Source of the DNA: Ichthyophis bannanicus
Lineage: Eukaryota > Chordata > Amphibia > Gymnophiona > Ichthyophiidae
Assembly (NCBI GenBank): GCA_033557465.1
Contig: CM066041.1
Span: 153,549,532 to 153,613,531 of the forward strand
Length of the DNA: 64,000 nt
Direction of reading: 5' to 3'
Position numbers and translations under genes: made by a program. The notes under the pieces are model-generated. The model made no database searches, was not told where the DNA came from, and was given only the letters and a program-made list of their open reading frames with translations. This document shows positions 1-9,030 of the stretch, one piece after another (the first letter of the stretch is position 1; each line of letters starts with the position of its first letter).

Positions 1-455
1 TCTAAAACTTGCTCAGTTGGATTTTGCTGTGACTGTAACATTGGGAGCCAAGTGTACCAAGCAGGAGCTGCAATGCATGTAAAAGTGTGCATCATCAGAG
101 TTGATCAAGATCTCCTTGATCTATTTTTTAAGAAATTCTGTAACTCAAGGACATGATCCAAGGCAATTAAGGCACTATGACAAAAATAATGGAAGATATT
201 GTGGATTTTAAACAACAATTTGAGTTGGTGAATGCAGGTACAATGGCGATAGATGGCAAATTACAAGCCCATGTGGAGCAATTACAACAAATGGCGATTG
301 TGGGGAAGACAGTGCAATCACTGGAATGGCATGCAGAAGATATGAGCCACCATAACCAATGAAATAACCTGCGGGTGTTGGGTGTGCCAGAGGAGGACAA
401 AGGGCCAAAGTTTGATTAAATACTTGCAAACCATGCTTCCCAACTTACTGGTCTA

Positions 456-756
456 TTTATTATTTATTTATTTATTTACATTCTCTTATATACCACGCTA
501 TTCTGTATCAGTGTGGTTTGCATTGAACAAACTGAAATTACATTGAACAGGGCATTATAACTTGGAGATAACTATTTTACAGGGAACATGGGCTATGGAG
601 GGTTAAGTGGCTTGCCCAAGACCACAAGGAGCACCTGTGGGACTAGAAACCCCAGTCCTTCCGGCCCAAGGTTGCTGTCCTCTAGTGGGATTTGAACCCC
701 TGACCTTCCGGCCTGAAGTACCTTGCCCCAACCACTAGGCCACTCCTCCACTCAGC
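456..756 (-). repeat. tRNA-derived SINE, copy 1
   Basis: On the minus strand the head reads TGGCCTAGTGGTT (A-box-like) and then GGTTCAAATCCCACTAG (B-box-like), the internal RNA polymerase III promoter of tRNA genes. An unrelated body follows, ending in an AT-rich (TAAA)n tail at 456-475. There is no cloverleaf, so this is a SINE and not a tRNA gene. It is almost identical to the copy at 826-1130, and both lie in the same L1 ORF1. Its last ~70 bases before the tail resemble the 3' end of the LINE fragment at 4597-4760. Confidence 0.85.
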
Positions 757-825
757 CTTTGATATATCCCTCAAGATTGAACGGACACATCAATCGCCAC
801 CTTATTGGACTCGGCACACTAAATA

Positions 826-1130
826 CACATATTTATTTATTTATTATTTATTACATTCTCTTATATACTGCGCTATTCTGCATCAGTGCGGTTTACATTG
901 AACAAACTGAAATTACATTGAACAGGGCATTATAACTTGGAGATAACTATTTTACAGGGAACATGGGCTATGGAGGGTTAAGTGGCTTGCCCAAGACCAC
1001 AAGGAGCACCTGTGGGACTATAAACCCCAGTCCTTCCGGCCCAAGGTTGCTGTCCTCTAGTGGGATTTGAACCCCCGACCTTCCGGCCTGAAGTACCTTG
1101 CCCCAACCACTAGGCCACTCCTCCACTCAT
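826..1130 (-). repeat. tRNA-derived SINE, copy 2
   Basis: Second member of the same SINE, in the same orientation 70 bases from copy 1. The two differ at only a handful of positions, mostly C/T or G/A changes, so both are comparatively recent. It has the same A-box and B-box, and the same TTTATTTATT-type tail at the low-coordinate end. L1 ORF1 coding sequence resumes directly after 1130. Confidence 0.85.
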
Positions 1131-1753
1131 CCAATAATTCTGAAAATTATTGCAGTATCCACAAGTGTTGATGATCCTACAAGTGGTGTTGTAAGTGGCC
1201 CCATTATGACTTAATGGCAAATCTATATTCATCCTCCCAGACCTTAGTAAGGAGACTCAAGCAAGTGTTTTCACCGTTGTTGCCATGAGGGAACCATTAA
1301 AGAAGATCAGGGCATTCTAATGGTCTCCAGTATTCAGCTCACACAAAGGTCCTTTACCAGAATATCACATGATTATTTGACAAACCGGAGGTGCTTTGGC
1401 ATTTTCTGGAAGAAACTGGTGGTGTGTAGACAAAGTGACAGCCCTGTTCAGTTGACTGTAGTGATGGTATCTGGCAAGTACAATTGGAGTCAGGATTGAG
1501 AGCCCGTGTAGCCTACTGGGCCTGGGCTCCTTGGATGTTATAATATTTATGACATCTGAACACTGACTGACTGTTCCCCTAAGGTAATAGGGCAGTGATG
1601 GCTAACCTTTTTGAGCCCGAGTGCCCAAACTGCCGCACAAAACCAAAGAATTTCCTCAAAGTGCCAGCACGTCAATTAAAGCCCCATTTGCATAAGGTGC
1701 TTCATTTGCATAAATATTTGCATAATGTTACCATACACTAACTTTTAGTAAAC

Positions 1754-1990
1754 ATGCCTCTTAATGAGTATATGGATAAAGAAAGACTAAAAGGTTTCTA
1801 CATTACTATAATCCAGTACCAACCGCCAGGCACATTAGGAACTACTACAAACGCTGCCCATTTAGAACCCATAGCAAACCCGCCGTATCCTAACAGCACT
1901 ACCAGGACTCACAAAGCACCATACTCTACCTATCAAAAGGCAACACTGCAAATATTAAACCAATACATCTCAGAGAACAACAATACATGA
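1754..1990 (+). other. 78-codon open reading frame inside the hAT element
   Basis: ATG to TGA frame with no recognised domain, basic and rich in Thr, Asn and Pro. It is open at the same length, with the same start and stop, in the family copy at 44634-44870. The two differ at about 10 amino-acid-changing and 6 silent sites. With so few differences this cannot separate weak constraint from chance survival. It could be a captured exon fragment, or simply an open stretch of the transposon. No function is proposed. Confidence 0.3.
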
Positions 1991-2289
1991 CCTACTGGGG
2001 AAAGAACAAGTGGCAATGTCAAATAGGAATTATATAAACAGAATACCTCAGCTCAGTTACACATGCAGAACAGACCATCACCAAACAAGGAATCACAATT
2101 TAGAAACAGGAAGACAATAATTAAACTGGGAACCCCAAAAGCCAAACTTGGAATATACAACAACACTGTAGAAATAAAACTATATATTAATTTCCTCTTG
2201 TACTAAACAAAGCGCAAAAATTAATGATGCACATTTCCCAGAGCTGACATATTCCAGTTAATAAATTCAAAATAAAGAGATATTTTTCT

Positions 2290-2640
2290 ACCTTTTGTGC
2301 ATTTTTTTTCAGTTGCAATTGTTCCAGCCACTTTCTTCTGGTTTCTTCGTGTCTTCTGCTAACTCTCCATCTGCTGTCCATTTGTCCTTTCTTCTGTCTT
2401 CTTGTTTTTTTTTTCCATTCTCTCTCTACATCTGCTTTAACATACTAATCTTTCTCCTTTGGCTCTTTCCTCATTCCTATTTCATCTACTCAAAATTTAC
2501 CCCTCCATCCTCAATCCCCACTTACTCTCCCAATACCCGGCCAATTGTAGATTTTTTATCCCTCCCACACAAAATATTTTTCCCCTCTCCATTTTACTCT
2601 CCCAGCCCCATCCCATTCTAATCCTCCCCCAACACCAGCT
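2290..2640. repeat. Pyrimidine-rich low-complexity segment of the hAT element
   Basis: C/T-dominated sequence leading into the minisatellite. The equivalent segment is present in the second family copy (about 45190-45550), so it belongs to the element. Reading frames across it are Ser/Phe/Pro/Leu-rich and are composition artefacts. Confidence 0.7.
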
Positions 2641-4060
2641 CCCTTCTAGTTCCAGCCTCACCCAGCATCCATTCCCTTCTAGTCCCTGCATCAGCCCATT
2701 TCCAGTCCTAGCAGCCCCCCAACCCAATACCAGTCCTATCCCCCCCTCATCAACCCACTTCCAGTCCTAACCCCCCATCACCCCATTTTCAGTTTAAGCC
2801 CCCCCCCTATAACCCATTACCAGTCCTAACCCCCCACTTCCAGTCAGCCCCCCATAGCCCATTGCCAGTCCTAACCCCCCCATCAGCCCACAGTCAATTA
2901 CCAGTCCTAACCCCATCAGCCCACCTCAAGTCCTAACCCCTCCCCATCAGCCAATTTCTTGTCCCAGCCCCCCATAGCCCATTATCAGTCCTAAACCCCC
3001 CCATAGCCCATTACCAGTCCTAACCCCATCAGACCACCTCCATTGTTAACCCCCCATCAGCCCATTTCCAGTCCTAACCCCACCCAACAGCCCACCTCAA
3101 GTCCTAACCCCTCCCCATCAGCCCATTAGCAGTCCTAACCCCCCCCCCTAGCCCATTAGCAGTCCTAACCCCCCCTCTCTAGCCCATTAGCAGTCCTAAC
3201 CCCCCTCTCTAGCCCATTAGCAGTCCTAACCCCCCCCCCATAGCCCATTACCAGTCCTAACCCCCATCACCCATTTCCAGACAGCCCCCATCAGCCCACA
3301 GCCCATTAGCAGTCCTAACCCCCCCTAGCCCATTAGCAGTCCTAACCCCCCCTCCTAGCCCATTAGCAGTCCTAACCCCCCCTAGCCCATTAGCAGTCCT
3401 AACCCCCCCCCCTCCTAGCCCATTAGCAGTCCTAACCCCCCCAGCCCATTAGCAGTCCTAACCCCCCCTAGCCCATTAGCAGTCCTAACCCCCCCTCCTA
3501 GCCCATTAGCAGTCCTAACCCCCCCCAGCCCATTAGCAGTCCTAACCCCCCCCCCCCAGCCCATTAGCAGTCCTAACCCCCCCCTCTCTAGCCCATTAGC
3601 AGTCCTAACCCCCCCCCATAGCCCATTACCAGTCCTAACCCCCCATCACCCCATTTCCAGACAGCCCCCATCAGCCCACAGCCCATTAGCAGTCCTAACC
3701 CCCCCTAGCCCATTAGCAGTCCTAACCCCCCTCCTAGCCCATTAGCAGTCCTAACCCCCCCCAGCCCATTAGCAGTCCAAACCCCCCCCAGCCCATTAGC
3801 AGTCCTAACCCCCCCCCCTGCCCATTAGCAGTCCTAACCCCCCATCACCCCATTTCCAGACAGCCCCCATCAGCCCACAGCCCATTAGCAGTCCTAACCC
3901 CCCCTAGCCCATTAGCAGTCCTAACCCCCCCCTCCTAGCCCATTAGCAGTCCTAACCCCCCCCCTCCTAGCCCATTAGCAGTCCCAAACCCCCCCCCCCC
4001 CATTACCAGTCCAAACCCCCCCCCCCCCCATTAGCAGTCCAAACCCCCCCCCCCCCCCGG
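2640..4060. repeat. GC-skewed minisatellite, unit about 24-28 bp
   Basis: Dozens of units built on CCCATTAGCAGTCCTAAC followed by a variable run of 4-11 C and a short linker (TAG, TCCTAG, TCTCTAG or ATCAG). Early units vary (CCATTTCCAGTCCTAAC, CCCATTACCAGTCC); later ones are homogeneous, indicating array expansion from one end. Higher-order blocks are visible: the string beginning CATTTCCAGACAGCCC recurs near 3270, 3650 and 3850. The complementary strand has GGGG tracts each followed by TTAGG-like sequence, so it has strong G-quadruplex potential. Confidence 0.9.
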
Positions 4061-4075
4061 CAAATTTAAAAACAG

Positions 4076-4430
4076 AAAAAGCGGGCTCTGGCTGCTGCCG
4101 CGGACGCGGCAGCATGCAGTGTCCCGCGGGGCCCCCTCCGCCCGCTAAGCCCCTCTGCAAGGGCTTTCAGATTCGCGAGGGAGACAGCGTCTCCCTTGCG
4201 TCTCTGTTAAGCCCGCAGGGGCTAATGGGAAATTTCCCATCAGTCCCTCGCGTCTAAAGGGGCTGATGGGAAATTTCCCATTAACCCCTGCGGGCTTAAC
4301 AGAGACGCGAGGGAGACGCTGTCTCCCTCGCGAATCTGAAAGCCCTTGCAGAGGGGCTTAGCGGGCGGAGGGGGCCCCGCGGGACACTGCATGCTGCCGC
4401 GTCCGCGGCAGCAGCCAGAGCCCGCTTTTT
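4076..4430. repeat. Long inverted repeat (hairpin), arms about 165 bp
   Basis: Arm 4076-4241 is the near-perfect complement of 4266-4430, with a spacer of about 25 bases that itself contains the palindrome TGGGAAATTTCCCA. The arms are GC-rich (CCGCGGACGCGG, CCCGCGGGGCCCC). The same hairpin, more diverged, sits in the second copy of the element (about 46733-47075), so it is a structural part of the transposon. Confidence 0.9.
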
Positions 4431-4596
4431 CTTTTTTTGCGGACCTTCACGCGTGCCAGCTGCAAGGCCTTCGCGTGCCACAGCTGGCACGCGTGCCATA
4501 GGTTCGCCATCGCTGTAATAGGGGATTTCCCTGGTCCCTGTGAGGGGACATATATGTTGTTAATGAGACTAGTTTATATGCATGTGACCACATCTG

Positions 4597-5061
4597 TATG
4601 CATGTTTATTTATTTATTTATTTATTTAACATTTCTTCTATACCGCGCTATTAAAATCAGCATGGTGTACATCGAACAAGAATACTGCAATGTATACAAA
4701 CAACATTGAGTTTACACAGAACAGGGAATTGAACATGGGAGCGAAACCGGGGAAACTAAATACAGATTAACTACAACTATGTACAGTACTCTGAAGTGGG
4801 AGGGTGTTGCATTGGTTTCTTGAAGGTTGGTATGGTTAGAGGGACTACATGTTGTCTGTGGAGTTGACATGCGGGGGTGACTGGTGTGTAGGGAAAGTTT
4901 GTGGGTTGCTGGTTGTGCTTCTATCGTTGGAGGTTCCAGAGTAACATTTTGTGAACAGTGAAATGTTGGTTACTGAAGTGTTTTGCTGCAATGAACTGGG
5001 AATAAATAAGAGGGGTCAGGTAAGAATGGGATATTGGATTTGATTGTGCAGAGTGTTTTGG
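4597..5061 (-). mobile_element. LINE 3' end (Rex/L2-like tail), interrupted
   Basis: Begins with a (TTTA)n run and then ATACCGCGCTATT...TGTACATCGAACAA, the minus-strand image of a LINE 3' terminus. The same terminal sequence is shared with the tRNA-SINEs at 456-1130. The downstream part looks like untranslated sequence. It is interrupted at about 5062 by the ORF1-only L1 and probably continues at 6685-7160. No coding domain is recognisable. Confidence 0.5.
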
Positions 5062-6684
5062 GTTTTTTTGTTTTAATTTTTATTTATATAAATTTAAACA
5101 TATTTTCAAGCATGAACACTTGTACATGAAATAGACAGACAAAGCATAGGAAAAATAACAAATCCATATACAGAAGAAAAGAAAACAAAAATCAAATTTA
5201 CATGCCCTTATCTCTCTAAGCCAACAACAGCGAGGACCCAAAATTTAAGGAAAACAAAATGATACATGACAAACATGAATGGAAAGCATAATAAGACAAC
5301 CTAAACTGCAGACCTAACGTCAAAACGCTGCGTTAAGTACTCAACTATAGCCTGGGGAGTAACGTAAGATGAGAGGTGACGAAGGCAGCCAGTTGGGAAG
5401 GATAGAAAAAAAACAATTTACAGATTGAAACCTCACAAAGAACTTGCAAAGGAATTTAAGGAAAAATGATCCAACTAGACCACCGCTGGCTTAAGAAGAA
5501 ACTCCTTCCGTCTCCTTTGGACGGAGCGCTTCTTAAATAAATTGTAAACAGCCATTCACAATCGGACGGTAAAGCTAATGTTATCAATACTGTAGAAGCA
5601 ACAACCATTTCAGAATCACTAGATTCAAGTACACTGGAAATATTTAAAATATCCATATGTTGTATCTCAGGAAGTGTGGACTGCTGAGACCCAGCAGAAA
5701 CCTTTTTCCAAGGTAGAACATAGTACACTTTAGTTAACGGGGGTTGGAATTCTGGAGGGACCCCTAGGACTTCAATTAAATATTGCTTGAACATGTCCCT
5801 AGCTGATATTAAAGATGAACATGGAAAACTAACCAGGCAGATATTTGTAGATTTGAACTTGATTGTCCAACAATTCAGCTTTAAATTTTGATAGCAAATG
5901 ATAATTTTCATGCTTTTGAACCTCTGCTTGGAAGTTCGCTCTGGACTCTTTTTACCCCTGTCAATTCTTTTGTGTTGGGTTGAGATGCTAGAGAATTCGA
6001 GTGAACCTGAATAGAAATCTTATTTATCTGTTGTACATCACCCAATATAGATATTGCAGTCCATATCAATTCCAGTGAGAAAATCACATATCACTCCAAG
6101 GAAAATGAAAAAGGAAAGTCAGATCTTGACTCCTCCATAACTCCAAAGGAAGAAGGCAGCACTCCTATCATGCCAGCTTGTGGAGCCATCGTCTCCTCGC
6201 CCTCCAAATCCTCCTGACATTGCTCCCCCTCTGAAGCAGAAACAGAAGTCACAATCGTCGGCTTCAATGCCGGGCCTGACTCAGATGCGCTTCCTCCTCC
6301 GGAGGCAGCGTCATGGCCCAATGTGGGGGTCAGCTGACCCAGAGGCACCAGGACAAAGCAAACTGGCAGGCAAGGCGGAGGGGGGAGCCACAGCCCCGGC
6401 AACAGTTCACATCCTGAGGAAGACGCCAAGCTCTCCAGTCACGGCGTCAACACAATTGGGGAAACGCCGGTACCTACCTGCAGACTCACCAAATGGGCTA
6501 AGAAGGCATCCATAGGACCCAATGGAAAGGTAAGTGAGGAATAAGGGGTCTCCACAGGCTGAGGAGGTGGCTTGCCGAATTTGCCCTTTCTTTTTGGCAT
6601 ATCAAACGAAGTGCGTTCGACACGGCTGTCTAAGCAGCCATCTTTGATCCTCCCATTTTTCGGCAGAATATTTTTGAGGTCCAT
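5062..6684 (-). mobile_element. ORF1-only L1 element (HAL1-like)
   Basis: Read on the minus strand, the element begins near 6684 with sequence containing GGGAGGATCAAAGATGG, which resembles an L1 5' UTR. It continues through a degraded ORF1 (about 6600 to 5325), a 3' UTR of about 265 bases, and ends in an A-rich tail (AATAAAAATTAAAACAAAAAAA, within 5062-5095). No ORF2 lies between ORF1 and the tail, the layout known as half-L1 (HAL1) in mammals. Target-site duplications were not identified. A second element of the same layout is at 49512-50222. Confidence 0.65.
5325..6600 (-). pseudogene. L1 ORF1 protein, degraded
   Basis: RNA-binding ORF1 protein of L1. Minus-strand traces in order: N-terminus MPKRKGKFGKPPPQPVE (near 6600), a Pro/Ser-rich disordered segment (6429-6091), then the RNA-recognition and C-terminal domain (5911-5456) with NICLVSFP, SLISARDMFKQYLIEVLGVP and LESSDSE, and a frameshifted C-terminus containing FLCKFFVRFQS near 5440-5330. 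Several frameshifts separate the pieces. No catalytic domain is expected in this protein. Confidence 0.65.
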
Positions 6685-7160
6685 GTAATTGTGGTGAAAG
6701 GAATGCAGGTTATAGCACTAGGTTTGAGTGATAGGTTGAATGTTCATGGTAGAGTGGATTGAGCGCATTCTGGATGTGACTGTGAGGCACCTTTATTTGA
6801 GAGTTTCTATTTGAATTTGTATAGGTGTTGTTATGATTCCAGTATGTTCCAAAAGGATGGAAATTAAAAATATTGTGTGTTGAGGGTATGGAATTGTATT
6901 GGGACGTGTATGATCGGGATTGGTTATACTGTCTGTTTAGTTTAGAATATATGGGTAAGGCTTTCGGCAACAAGTGGGAGATCAGTTATGACATGGGTGT
7001 ATTGTCTGTTTGTGTGGTTACTGCCATTGTTAATTGTTGCATGCTGCAAAGTATTTGTTTTAACATGTGGTGGGTGCTCAACAGGCAAAGTAGGTACAAC
7101 ATAGTTATGGGCAAAGGCTTAATCATTTGTATGACTCTGTTACATTACTTTTAATGACAA
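6685..7160. other. Unassigned repeat-like sequence
   Basis: Probably the continuation of the LINE 3' fragment interrupted by the HAL1-like element. GT-rich on the plus strand, with no recognisable domain. Open frames here look non-coding. Confidence 0.3.
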
Positions 7161-7194
7161 TGGCAACTGTGACTAAACTGTTGTTGTCCTTTAA

Positions 7195-7858
7195 CATAAA
7201 GAGCCGTAAGTCACTGTTGAGGCCTCACTTGGAATATTGTGTTCAGTTTTGGAGACCATATCTCGCAAAGGACATAAAAAGGCTGGAAACAGTTCAGAGG
7301 AAGGCAACCAAAATGATTTGGAGCCTGCATCAAAAGACTTATGAGAAGAGACTTGAAGACCCAAATATGTACACTCTGGAGGAGTGGAGGGACAGGGGAG
7401 ATATGATTCAGACCTTTAAATACTTAGTGTTAATGAACAAACAAACCTCTTCCAAAGACGGGGAAGCTGTAAAACTAAAGGGCATATGATGAAGCTGCAA
7501 GGGGGTAAACTGAAAGGCAATGTCAGGAAATACTTTTTCACTGAAAGGGTGGTGGATGCTTGGAATGCCCTCCCGATGGAAGTGATGGGGCAAATACAGT
7601 GACAGAATTCAAAATGGCATGGGATAGACACAGTGGATTCCTTTATAGCAACAGGATAAAATCAAAATAAACATAACTATCTCTTATATCTCTGTAAATA
7701 GGGCCTACCTACACAGAGCTGTGAGTACACCCCTAAACAAAGGCAGGGGGAGGAGTGACCTGCATGGAGCGGCAGGTGTTCCTACTCTTACTGCCTTGCT
7801 GGGCAGACTAGATGGACCATACTAGTCTTTATCTGCTGACATATACTATGTTACTAGG
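7195..7858 (+). mobile_element. CR1 LINE 3' fragment
   Basis: 5'-truncated CR1. The translation contains RPHLEYCVQFWRPYL and VQRKATKMI, the conserved C-terminal region after the reverse transcriptase, then FKYL and the segment ending in the DAWNALP-type motif. The sequence ends TGGGCAGACTAGATGGACC...ATATACTATGTTAC, a CR1-like 3' terminus lacking poly(A). The same terminus occurs at 26700-26797. Several frameshifts and stops. Confidence 0.8.
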
Positions 7859-8029
7859 ACTATAAAGCCTCAATATGGCTGATGGATAAATGGTATAAGA
7901 GGGCAGCATCCTCCCCAGCTAAGGCTAAAAAGGCAATGTTGCAGTCTTGCTGAGGATGACTCTCAATAGTTCTATCCAATTGCTATGATCTGATGATCAG
8001 GCATATGGGTGTCCCTTGGAACTGTCAGG
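7859..8029. other. Short unassigned segment between CR1 and L1
   Basis: No feature recognised; it may belong to the L1 that follows. Confidence 0.3.
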
Positions 8030-8139
8030 GTCCAATGAGGAGATGTTGTTGTTATTAATCCGCATATAGGCCCCGAATATTGAGGAAGCTTTGGTTTTTT
8101 TCAGGTTGTCCTACAGGAGGCTTTGGAGAGGAAAAATCT

Positions 8140-8358
8140 ACCTATTATTATTATTATTATTATTACTACTACTACTAATAATAATAGTAATCATTTGCAT
8201 AGTGCTACAAGGTGTAGGCGGCACTGTACATATAGATGTAAGACACAGTCTCTGCTCATCAGAGCTTACAATCTAATTAAGATGTAAAAACATTGCAAAA
8301 CTGGGACTAGAGTATGGCAAGATACACAAAAGTAATGGACAAGAGAATGAGGAGCATT
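8140..8358 (-). mobile_element. L2-type LINE 3' end inside L1 ORF2
   Basis: Starts with a (ATT)n/(ACT)n microsatellite (8144-8180), then CATAGTGCTACAAGGTGTA...CACTGTAC, a tract reading GACACAGTCTCTGCTCATCA, and GCTTACAATCTAAT. The same sequence begins the L2 fragment at 50606. It represents the minus-strand 3' terminus of an L2-like LINE with its trinucleotide tail. Confidence 0.75.
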
Positions 8359-8974
8359 ATTGGTAGATATTATAACCTACCTCTTGATTGCCTGTCTAAA
8401 AACAAATGAAGAGTTAAGATGCACTTGCAAGTTCTGATGAAGATGGTCAGTCTTTTGGATCCCTGGCATGTTTGGTACCCTATGGGCAGAGACTACACTT
8501 TCTACTTATTCACATGCAACATATTCTCATATAGATTATTTTTTGATTTCCACCTGTCTTCTTCGGGATATCTCACAGTTGTCTATTTTGTCTGTCATTG
8601 TATCTGATCATGCAGCCATAACATTACAGAGCCTTTCAAAAGGGATCGCCTGCTGCACGGACTTAGAGATTAAATCCAGAGGCCATTGAAAGTTATTTTC
8701 AATGTAATAAATTTGGAGAGATGGTGACAGATATCTGGTCTTTTAAAGCTACAGTTTTTGTGGCAAAGTTCAGAGCTTTGCAATTGGGTTACATGGAGGG
8801 ATGAAAATGCCAGACTGGAGCTTGAAATTAAAAGAATGGAGCAGCTACATATTCATATCGGGGAAAGTTCTTTGCTTCTAGCCTTATAGAAGCTAAAATA
8901 GAGTATAACACAAAGTAAACAGGCAGATCACTGCATGTTTTTGCAAAAAGCCTCTTATTATAATGAGAATAAGA

Positions 8975-9030
8975 AGGGGGGGGGGGAGGAGACAGTACAG
9001 TATTTACAATAGAGGAGGAGGAGGAATCAT
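8975..9030. repeat. Purine-rich simple tract
   Basis: GAAGGGGGGGGGGGAGGAG followed by (GGA)n-like sequence. A low-complexity tract within the L1 linker. Confidence 0.6.

Larger units (their letters stand above)
1..1440 (+). pseudogene. L1-type LINE ORF1 remnant, split by two SINEs
   Basis: Remnant of an L1 ORF1 protein (the RNA-binding chaperone of L1 particles). The coding trace runs in three pieces: 177-420 (coiled-coil-like Gln/Leu/Val-rich stretch, then NNLRVLGVPEE, the start of the RNA-recognition domain), 757-825 (LKIERTHQSPP, matching the family ExxRxHR motif) and 1131-1425 (PIILKI, then PDLSKETQ and MREPLKKI, and a C-terminal WHFLEE). The gaps are exactly the two tRNA-SINEs. Stops and frameshifts are present throughout, so it is inactive. 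The 3' side is interrupted at 1585 by the hAT element. No ORF2 is visible downstream before other repeats begin. The family assignment rests on motif recognition. Confidence 0.7.
1593..4515. mobile_element. Non-autonomous hAT-type DNA transposon with 8-bp TSD
   Basis: Termini are CAGTGATGGCTAACCT at the left and the imperfect complement AGGTTCGCCATCGCTG at the right. Flanks are the identical 8-mer TAATAGGG at 1585-1592 and 4516-4523, the duplication size typical of hAT transposases. No transposase is encoded. The interior holds a conserved 78-codon reading frame (1754-1990), a C/T-rich stretch, a long minisatellite (2640-4060) and a large hairpin (4076-4430). A truncated relative lies at 44581-47075. 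It must have been mobilised by a transposase encoded elsewhere. Confidence 0.88.

Noticed and set aside
456..1130. tRNA genes suggested by A- and B-box sequences
   Set aside because: No acceptor or anticodon stems; the sequence runs into a non-tRNA body and AT tail, and occurs twice nearly identically, so these are SINEs.
2640..4060. Interstitial telomere array (CCTAACCC-like)
   Set aside because: The unit is about 24-28 bp with a fixed CATTAGCAGT core, not the 6-bp CCCTAA; resemblance is partial and the array belongs to a transposon.
2640..4060. CRISPR-like array
   Set aside because: No unique spacers; units are direct tandem repeats, and the genome is eukaryotic.
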